Origin: JABIBU01 sp964464685
Lineage (GTDB): Bacteria; Patescibacteriota; Patescibacteriia; Magasanikbacterales; UBA922
DNA length: 22,499 nucleotides
Assembly: GCA_964464685.1 (NCBI GenBank)
Contig: CAYXGV010000013.1
Span: 1-22,499, forward strand
Reading direction: 5' to 3'
Part shown: piece by piece, positions 17,991-22,499 of the stretch
How the letters are laid out: every line of letters starts with the position of its first letter
Position numbering within the stretch: the first letter of the stretch is position 1
Position numbers and translations under genes: made by a program
The notes under the pieces: generated by a model
Seen by the model: only the letters and a program-made list of their open reading frames with translations
What the model was told of the DNA's origin: nothing
Databases searched by the model: none

Positions 17991-18731
17991 ATGTCCAAAC
18001 ACACCCTTTTAGTCGGCATTGTACCGCGGAAAAATCTCTGGCCGAAAATCCAAAAAGAAAAATGGTATCATGTTCCAGTTGAAAAGGCGCCGGCAAAGAC
18101 GGAATTGGTTGAGTATTTGGGTTTTTATTTCCCCGATGTTTTTGACAAGGAAATGCGCTATCAAGTAAAATACTATGCCAAAGTCAAAAAAGTGACTGTG
18201 GTAAAACGGCTGGAACTTTTTCCGGAAGAATCAGAAGACGAAAGTGCAAATAAAGATTATTTTAAGTTTCACTTGGAAGAAATCAAACAACTGCCCCAGT
18301 CCATTCCTAATTTAGGGCGACGGGAAATAATCCATATTTTAACCAGCTATGAAAAATTATTCAGCGCCAAAGAAATTAACGATTTGTATGACATTAGTCC
18401 GTTGGAAGAAATAATGTATTGGGAAATGAAGAAAAGGAAAATATTCACCGAAAGGCAGTTTTATGTTAAGGTCGGCGAGAAAGAATTTTATTGTCTAGAT
18501 TTTGGAATATTCTGTAAGAGAGGTAAGATAGATTTGGAGTGCGACGGCGCGATCTACCATACTTCGCCGGAAGCATTGGCGAAAGATAAAAAACGAAACA
18601 ACGAGTTAACAAATTATGGTTGGTGCGTTTTGCGATTCAGCGGTGAAGAAATCAATAAAAGCATAAATGATTGTTTTAAAATAATTGAAAGAAATATTGA
18701 GAGCTTGGGCGGGATTTTATCAGTTAGTTAA
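17991..18731 (+). CDS. DUF559/Vsr-like nuclease with unknown N-terminal domain
   Basis: The C-terminal ~100 residues match the DUF559/very-short-patch-repair-like endonuclease fold. TERQFYVKVGEKEFYCLDFGIF is followed by KIDLECDGAIYHTSPEA, the strand with paired acidic residues and DG-x-x-H typical of this PD-(D/E)xK branch, and then WCVLRFSGEEI. The N-terminal ~125 residues (LLVGIVPRKNLWPKI, KWYHVPV, MRYQVKYYAKVKKV) look like a separate beta-rich domain that I do not recognise. A linking region follows (LTSYEKLFSAKEINDLYDISPLEEIMYWEMKKR). I choose ATG 17991 (protein of 246 residues); ATG 17952 would add 13 residues. The protein could be a repair nuclease, a type IV-like restriction factor, or a mobile-element remnant. 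The spacer before it (17835-17950) has no gene. Confidence 0.72.
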   Translation: MSKHTLLVGIVPRKNLWPKIQKEKWYHVPVEKAPAKTELVEYLGFYFPDVFDKEMRYQVKYYAKVKKVTVVKRLELFPEESEDESANKDYFKFHLEEIKQLPQSIPNLGRREIIHILTSYEKLFSAKEINDLYDISPLEEIMYWEMKKRKIFTERQFYVKVGEKEFYCLDFGIFCKRGKIDLECDGAIYHTSPEALAKDKKRNNELTNYGWCVLRFSGEEINKSINDCFKIIERNIESLGGILSVS

Positions 18732-18736
18732 ATAAG

Positions 18737-18769
18737 TACGTAACATCATGTTACGTAGCATGCTACGTA
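18737..18769. repeat. Two overlapping perfect palindromes
   Basis: A 21-bp palindrome (18737-18757; TACGTAACAT-C-ATGTTACGTA) and an 18-bp palindrome (18752-18769; TACGTAGCATGCTACGTA) share TACGTA at 18752-18757, so only one hairpin can form at a time. T-rich sequence follows (18771-18779). It may be a terminator for the nuclease gene or a protein-binding site. Confidence 0.8.
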
Positions 18770-18791
18770 ATTAATTTTTAACCCAAATTTT

Positions 18792-19052
18792 ATGGAAGAA
18801 AAAATTAGAGATTTAACAGCTGATACCAAAAGGGTTAGTCGGGAAATTAGACAAAAGACAGTTGGTTATATTTTGGCTGGTTTTGGTTTAGTTGCCAGTT
18901 TGGCTTGGAACGAGGCAATTAAAGCGGTGATTGATAAATTTTTTCCTCAAACCGGCGATGCAATTTTCGCCAAATTATTTTATGCCATTTTAATTACAAT
19001 TTTTGTGGTAATAATTTCTTTGGTTTTATTAAGAGGAGAAAAGAAAAATTAA
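18792..19052 (+). CDS. DUF5654 family membrane protein
   Basis: This 86-residue protein matches DUF5654, a short two-TM family seen in archaea and Patescibacteria. A charged N-terminal helix (EEKIRDLTADTKRVSREIRQKT) is followed by TM1 containing the family hallmark LAWNEAIKAVID (37-48), a FFPQTGDAIFAKLFYA connector, TM2 (about 63-80), and the basic end RGEKKN. Function is unknown. It lies 9 nt upstream of the NIF3/CutA-like gene and probably shares its transcript. Confidence 0.85.
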   Translation: MEEKIRDLTADTKRVSREIRQKTVGYILAGFGLVASLAWNEAIKAVIDKFFPQTGDAIFAKLFYAILITIFVVIISLVLLRGEKKN

Positions 19053-19061
19053 ATTTTGAAT

Positions 19062-19282
19062 ATGCTAAAAGATTCAAAATATGTAAAAATTAGAACCGCA
19101 GTGCCAGTATTAGATGCTGAGAAAGTCCGACAAGCAATGGGCGATGCTGGCGCTGGTGTGCAAGGAAATTATTCGCATTGTAGTGGGTCATATTTAAGTA
19201 TGGGCCGTTTTATTCCCCTGACTGGCGCTAACCCCACTATTGGTGTAATTGGTAAACCAGAAGAAGTGCAAGAAGAAATAAT
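19062..19282 (+). CDS. NIF3 C-terminal/CutA-like (PII-fold) protein, 3' end in assembly gap
   Basis: The protein begins MLKDSKYVKIRTAVPVLDAEKVRQAMGDAG, then has GNYSHCSGSY, MGRFIPLTGANPTIGVIG and KPEEVQEEI before the sequence turns into Ns. This is the pattern of the small stand-alone proteins related to the inserted PII/CutA-like domain of NIF3/YqfO, with the conserved NYSHC and GRFxPLxGANPxIG segments. Function is unknown; a metal- or metabolite-sensing role is often assumed. The start is ATG 19062, since the in-frame TTG 19056 is less likely. A frame after the gap reads DHTYGAYYFKM (19385 onward) and could be its C-terminus, but the gap prevents proof. Confidence 0.78.
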
Positions 19283-19382
19283 NNNNNNNNNNNNNNNNNN
19301 NNNNNNNNNNNNNNNNNNNNNNNNNNNNNNNNNNNNNNNNNNNNNNNNNNNNNNNNNNNNNNNNNNNNNNNNNNNNNNNNNN
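19283..19382. other. Assembly gap (100 Ns)
   Basis: A run of exactly 100 Ns, the conventional placeholder for a scaffold gap of unknown size. It truncates the NIF3/CutA-like gene. Confidence 0.98.
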
Positions 19383-19416
19383 TAGACCATACTTATGGTG
19401 CGTACTATTTCAAAAT

Positions 19417-19490
19417 GCCATCTTAGCTCAGTTGGCTAGAGCGACACACTCGTAACGTGTAGGTCCGGGGTTCGATCCCCCGAGATGGCT
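19417..19490 (+). tRNA. tRNA-Thr (CGT)
   Basis: Acceptor GCCATCT/AGATGGC with discriminator T, D-arm GCTCAGTTGGCTAGAGC, anticodon loop CTCGTAA (anticodon CGT), and T-arm CGGGG-TTCGATC-CCCCG. It is 74 nt, without an encoded CCA. The anticodon stem ACACA/CGTGT has an A-C mismatch at its base next to the loop (31-39). The gene is followed by a terminator. Confidence 0.93.
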
Positions 19491-19503
19491 CGTAAACTTA
19501 TTT

Positions 19504-19543
19504 ACCCGGCGCAACCTTAGTGGAGCCGGGTTTTTTGTTTTTT
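19504..19543 (+). terminator. Terminator after tRNA-Thr
   Basis: ACCCGGC (19504-19510) and GCCGGGT (19525-19531) form a stem followed by a long T-rich tract. The 14-nt loop is large. Confidence 0.8.
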
Positions 19544-19550
19544 AAAAATG

Positions 19551-19639
19551 TGGTATAATGTAATTAGTCAAAAGTAAAAAGTCTTAAAGTCTATAAAGTT
19601 TATCAAAATAAGGACTTTCAACTTTATAAACTTTTGACT
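19551..19639 (+). promoter_or_regulatory. ftsEX promoter and heptamer-repeat leader
   Basis: TGGTATAAT (19551-19559) is an extended -10, with +1 near 19566. The transcript would begin with an inverted repeat: AGTCAAAAGT (19566-19575) pairs with ACTTTTGACT (19630-19639), and TATAAAGTT (19592-19600) with AACTTTATA (19620-19628). The left arm reads as 7-mers AGTCAAA, AGTAAAA, AGTCTTA, AAGTCTA. The AGTCAAA word is the same as in the Mur ligase tract. Confidence 0.65.
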
Positions 19640-19653
19640 TTATGGACTCCATT

Positions 19654-20334
19654 ATGATCAAACTCAAAAACATTTCTCGTTTTTATAATAAAGATAGTGT
19701 GGGGGTGGAAGATATAAACTTGCATATCAAGGCAGGTGAATTTGTGTCAGTTGTAGGACAGAGCGGTACCGGAAAAACCACCTTGGTAAAATTATTGATT
19801 GCTGAAGAACGCCCTGATTCGGGGGTGATTGAAATTGGTGATTGGGATGTGAGTAATATAAAACAAAAAGATATTCCTTTTTTACGTCGGCAAATTGGAG
19901 TTATCTTTCAAGACTTTAAATTATTGCCACAAAAAACTGTTTATGAAAATGTGGAATTTGCTTTGCAAGTAGCTGGGACACCAAGTCAGCGAATAAAGGA
20001 AGTTGTTCCAAAAGTTTTGGATGTGGTTGGTTTGTCTCACAAGATTCATAGTTATCCACACCAAATATCAGGCGGTGAACAACAACGAGTAGTAATTGCT
20101 CGTTCACTAGTTCATCGACCAAAAATTTTGGTGGCTGATGAACCAACAGGAAATCTAGATTCGGTAAATACCGAAGAAATTATTGAAATTTTAAAAAAAA
20201 TAAATGAATTTGGTACCACGATTTTATTAGTGACACACAACCGCGATGTAGTAAACCGTTTGCGTAAACGAGTTATCACTATTCATGATGGAAAAATTAT
20301 TTCAGATGAAGAGGATTCGAAGTATAGACTTTAA
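19654..20334 (+). CDS. ftsE: FtsE, cell-division ABC ATPase
   Basis: FtsE is the cytoplasmic ATPase of FtsEX, which couples ATP hydrolysis to activation of septal peptidoglycan hydrolases. All ABC motifs are present (numbered from this start): Walker A GQSGTGKTT (35-43), Q-loop FQDFKLLP (Gln86), signature ISGGEQQR (138-145), Walker B ILVADEPTGNLD (158-169), and the switch histidine in LLVTHN. GVIFQDFKLLPQKTVYENV is characteristic of FtsE. An upstream ATG at 19642 would add four residues; I prefer 19654 because FtsE proteins usually start with M-I-x-L/F. ftsX follows after 40 bp. A heptamer-type inverted repeat lies in the 5' leader and may affect expression. Confidence 0.93.
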   Translation: MIKLKNISRFYNKDSVGVEDINLHIKAGEFVSVVGQSGTGKTTLVKLLIAEERPDSGVIEIGDWDVSNIKQKDIPFLRRQIGVIFQDFKLLPQKTVYENVEFALQVAGTPSQRIKEVVPKVLDVVGLSHKIHSYPHQISGGEQQRVVIARSLVHRPKILVADEPTGNLDSVNTEEIIEILKKINEFGTTILLVTHNRDVVNRLRKRVITIHDGKIISDEEDSKYRL

Positions 20335-20374
20335 AAATAAATAATATTTTTTACTAATTACTTTTGGTAATTTT

Positions 20375-21280
20375 ATGTCATTTTTTAGAGTAATAAAATT
20401 CGCTTTTCAAGACATGGTCCGTAATATTGGTCTGTCATCAATGACGGTGCTTATTTTGGTACTCATGCTTTTATCAATCAATACTCTCATTATTCTCAAT
20501 ACTATTACAGGCCAAGCTGTTAGCACAATAAAAGATCAGATTGATGTGAGTGTTTATTTTAATGAAGATGCCACTACCGAAGAAGTTGAAGAAATAAAAT
20601 CATACATTGATTCTTTTCCTGAAGTTATAGAAATAAAATATCTTGATGAAGAACAAGTTTTGGCTGATTTTCGTGCTCAGCACGCTGATAATCCAGAAAT
20701 ACTTTCGGCTTTGGATGAACTTGGCGAAAATCCTTTGGGTCCAACGATGATTATTCGTACTCGCGAACCAAAAGATTATGAAAAGGTGATTACTGCTCTC
20801 AGTGTGCCGGAATATGAAAATGTGATTGAGGCAAAAACTTTTGGCGATACAGAAAAGGCGATTGAGCGAATTCACGTAATTACTACACAAGTAGAACATT
20901 TTGGTATAGCTTTGAGTGGTTTATTTGCTTTCATTGCTTTCCTGATTATTTTTAATACAATTAGGGTGGCAATTTATACCCAACGTTCAGAAATTAGTAT
21001 AAAAAAATTGGTTGGAGCTACGAATTGGTTTGTGCAAGGTCCTTATATTGTTGAATCTTTTATTTTTACAGTTGTAAGTTTAGTAATTACTGTTGGTTTG
21101 ATATTTTTTAGCCTGCGTTTCCTAGATCCATACATAGAAGTTGTTTTTGGGCAATCAAATATTTTGTTAAATTATTACCAGACCAATTTTTTGTCGTTGA
21201 TATTGATTCATTTCATCAGTGTGTTATTTTTGACTGTTTTGTCCAGTATTCTGGCCATGGGGAAATATTTGCGAGTTTGA
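20375..21280 (+). CDS. ftsX: FtsX, cell-division permease-like protein
   Basis: A 301-residue FtsX: a cytoplasmic start with FFRVIKFAFQDMVRNIGLSSMT, TM1 (about 20-42), and a large extracellular domain (about 50-165). That domain carries DVSVYFNEDATTEEV, the YLDEEQVLADF segment and ENPLGPTMIIRT, all typical of FtsX. TM2 (about 175-197), the cytoplasmic coupling segment YTQRSEISIKKLVGATNWFVQGPYIVES, TM3 (about 225-248) and TM4 (about 272-295) complete the fold. It pairs with FtsE encoded directly upstream and should recruit a peptidoglycan hydrolase outside the cell. It ends in TGA, read as stop. A large palindromic element begins about 20 bp after the stop and may terminate the operon. Confidence 0.93.
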   Translation: MSFFRVIKFAFQDMVRNIGLSSMTVLILVLMLLSINTLIILNTITGQAVSTIKDQIDVSVYFNEDATTEEVEEIKSYIDSFPEVIEIKYLDEEQVLADFRAQHADNPEILSALDELGENPLGPTMIIRTREPKDYEKVITALSVPEYENVIEAKTFGDTEKAIERIHVITTQVEHFGIALSGLFAFIAFLIIFNTIRVAIYTQRSEISIKKLVGATNWFVQGPYIVESFIFTVVSLVITVGLIFFSLRFLDPYIEVVFGQSNILLNYYQTNFLSLILIHFISVLFLTVLSSILAMGKYLRV

Positions 21281-21301
21281 TGATTTCAGATTTATAAAAA
21301 A

Positions 21302-21522
21302 TAAGTCCCGGAGGGACGACAGATAGTAGCCTGCCTGCCGGTAGGCAGGCCAGGGAATTTATTCCCTGGAATATGTTTTAAAAAACAACAGTCCCGTAGG
21401 GACGGCTGACTTAATATAGATAAAAGAATCTTTTTCAGCCGTCCCTACGGGACTGTTTTGTTTTAATCAAAATACCAGGCCTTGAAAGGCCTGGCTACTA
21501 TCTGTCGTCCCTCCGGGACTTA
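21302..21522. repeat. 221-bp nested cruciform element
   Basis: Perfect 30-bp terminal arms (21302-21331 and 21493-21522) enclose three side hairpins: GCCTGCCT/AGGCAGGC (21329-21350), CCAGGGAAT-TT-ATTCCCTGG (21351-21370) and CCAGGCCTT-GA-AAGGCCTGG (21475-21494). An inner near-perfect 23-bp stem runs from 21387-21409 to 21435-21457 (AACAGTCCCGTAGGGACGG and complement). GTCCC-GGAG/GTAG-GGAC words recur in outer and inner stems. It fills the ftsX-cupin intergenic region and has no ORF. Confidence 0.9.
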
Positions 21523-21541
21523 ATCTAACTTCAAATTATTT

Positions 21542-21940
21542 TTACTCAGTAGTCGTCCCATCAAAATGTTCATCATCGGACAAAGCAATTTCTTTGGTGT
21601 TGTGAACTACATCAAAACGATGTTCTGGTGGGGAATAAATTGTGTAAAGTTTTAGATCCTCGGTTTCTGAAGTGTTGATAACATTGTGCTCTGCTCCAGC
21701 TGGCACGATACTAGCTGAGCCATCTTTTACTTCGGTTTCTGTCCCATCAATAACGACTTTTCCCACACCTGATTCAAAGCGGAAAAACTGATCATGATCT
21801 GCATGCACTTCAGAGCCAATATCTTCGCCAGGTTTTAAACACATTACCACCAATTGGCTATTTTTGCCAGTATAAAGAACCCGGCGAAATTTACTGTTGT
21901 CTAAGGTGATTTTTTCAATCTCCCCGTTGTATCCTTTCAT
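21542..21940 (-). CDS. Single-domain cupin protein
   Basis: This 132-residue cupin is a small beta-barrel. Motif 1 is PGEDIGSEVHADHDQFFRFESGVG, with metal-ligand candidates His46, His49 or Gln51, and Glu56. Motif 2 is PAGAEHNVIN, with His85. It starts MKGYNGEIEKITLDNSKFRRVLYTGKNSQLVVM and ends in a HFDG tail, a recurrent architecture in uncharacterised cupins. Substrate is unknown; sugar-binding, isomerase and mannose-6-phosphate-related roles are all possible. The reading direction is opposite to ftsX, and the palindromic element lies between the two 3' ends. Confidence 0.87.
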   Translation of the reverse strand: MKGYNGEIEKITLDNSKFRRVLYTGKNSQLVVMCLKPGEDIGSEVHADHDQFFRFESGVGKVVIDGTETEVKDGSASIVPAGAEHNVINTSETEDLKLYTIYSPPEHRFDVVHNTKEIALSDDEHFDGTTTE

Positions 21941-22036
21941 ATTTTTTTGGATTAAGAATTAATATATCTATATTGTACACTATTGTAGTGGGGGAGTAAA
22001 CCCGTTAATAAATAGGTGTTTTATCCACAGGTGTGT

Positions 22037-22065
22037 TTGACAAAGAGTAATTTTAAAGTTAAACT
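22037..22065 (+). promoter_or_regulatory. Promoter of the Phd/RelE-type operon
   Basis: TTGACA (22037-22042), 17 bp and TAAACT (22060-22065). The predicted +1 near 22072 gives a leader of about 23 nt. Confidence 0.55.
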
Positions 22066-22094
22066 AAAGATAATTTAAAGATTAACTTATAAAT

Positions 22095-22319
22095 ATGGAA
22101 AATACCCCAGCAATTGTTAGTGTAAAGGAACTTAGACAAAATTTAGTATCTTATGTTAATAAAATTGACAAAGGTATGAGTTTTGTTGTTGTCAAAAGAT
22201 CTAAACCAATTTTTAACATTACACCAATTCAAACTGATGAAAATTGGGAGGAAGTTGTGGACTTTACAAAAATTAAAAAGGGTGGTGTGAAGATAGATGA
22301 AATTTTGTCTAGAATTTAA
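22095..22319 (+). CDS. Phd/YefM-type antitoxin
   Basis: This 74-residue protein has the Phd/YefM N-terminal DNA-binding and dimerisation fold: IVSVKELRQNLVSYVNKIDKGMSFVVVKRSKPIFNITPI. A short C-terminal tail (VVDFTKIKKGGVKIDEILSRI) would wrap the toxin. Such antitoxins neutralise a RelE/ParE or Doc toxin and repress their own operon. A toxin gene starts 4 nt after the stop. The promoter lies about 30-60 bp upstream. Confidence 0.87.
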   Translation: MENTPAIVSVKELRQNLVSYVNKIDKGMSFVVVKRSKPIFNITPIQTDENWEEVVDFTKIKKGGVKIDEILSRI

Positions 22320-22323
22320 CAAT

Positions 22324-22499
22324 ATGGTAGACAAAATAACAAAGTCGTTGAATAAGTTTTCAAAAATGGAAAGGGAGTTGATAAAAAATATATTGTTAAA
22401 AATAAAATCTGGAACATTTGATAATCTCGACATCAAGAAGTTGAAAGGACGAGATGATGTCTATAGAGTAAGGAAAGGAAAAATAAGAATAATTTATCG
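22324..22499 (+). CDS. RelE/ParE-superfamily toxin (3' end beyond window)
   Basis: The frame opens at ATG 22324 and runs off the window edge. It starts MVDKITKSLNKFSKMERELI, then NILLKIKSGTFDNLDIKKLKG, and YRVRKGKIRIIY. The KLKG...YRVRxGxxRIIY pattern is the core of the RelE/YafQ/ParE toxin fold, and about 58 of the usual 85-95 residues are visible. Its position 4 nt after a Phd/YefM antitoxin supports the call. The C-terminal catalytic residues are outside the window. Confidence 0.82.
   Translation, partial: MVDKITKSLNKFSKMERELIKNILLKIKSGTFDNLDIKKLKGRDDVYRVRKGKIRIIY

Noticed and set aside
14839..21280. Alternative genetic code with UGA as glycine
   Set aside because: TGA ends the protease, the membrane protein and ftsX at expected family lengths or at gene junctions, so the standard bacterial code fits.

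Overview
The window is AT-rich DNA that reads like a member of the Patescibacteria (Candidate Phyla Radiation). This is inferred from gene content and style, not from a marker phylogeny. The reasons are: a reduced division and envelope gene set (murG, an FtsB/DivIC-like protein, ftsE, ftsX, a MurE-like ligase without its N-terminal domain), small families frequent in that group (DUF5654, a translin-like protein, a bPH2-domain protein), tRNA genes without an encoded CCA, almost no Shine-Dalgarno sequences, and many long nested palindromes between genes. TGA ends several genes (for example ftsX and the protease at 13952), so the UGA-glycine code of Gracilibacteria/Absconditabacteria does not apply. 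A 100-N scaffold gap lies at 19283-19382, which points to a metagenome-derived assembly.

Layout. 1-2640: the 3' part of murG, two nested inverted-repeat elements, a DUF1653 gene, tRNA-Lys, and a small membrane-protein module that differs in style from its surroundings. 2695-9911: a core block on the + strand with a P2-type cation ATPase, a translin-like protein, a Mur ligase, a bPH2 membrane protein, an FtsB/DivIC-like protein and a membrane-anchored parvulin, followed by a terminator and tRNA-Gly. 10053-15803: a defence island bounded by two copies of a direct repeat. 15850-18770: further accessory genes (DUF2188, a HigB toxin with a HigA-ImmA/IrrE fusion, a DUF559/Vsr-like nuclease). 18792-22499: DUF5654, a truncated NIF3/CutA-like gene, tRNA-Thr, ftsE-ftsX, a large palindromic element, a cupin, and a Phd/YefM-RelE toxin-antitoxin pair cut by the window edge.

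The island is the most interesting part. A small XRE regulator and a putative PD-(D/E)xK restriction endonuclease form an operon that converges on an 888-residue protein. That protein fuses a complete LexA module (winged HTH, Ala-Gly cleavage site, Ser/Lys dyad) to a gamma-class N6-adenine DNA methyltransferase. The regulator gene has a chain of two overlapping operators on its promoter. The fusion gene shares a divergent, operator-rich region with a cytoplasmic trypsin-like protease, whose gene overlaps that of a two-TM membrane protein. A testable reading is a restriction-modification system whose methylase is under SOS-type autoproteolytic control, next to a possible protease/membrane-effector defence pair.

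A second theme is transcription start design. Five genes have a -10 hexamer ending exactly 6 nt before the A of an ATG, which predicts leaderless mRNAs. A third is repeat biology: nested cruciform elements, and heptamer-periodic repeats that also occur inside the Mur ligase coding sequence.
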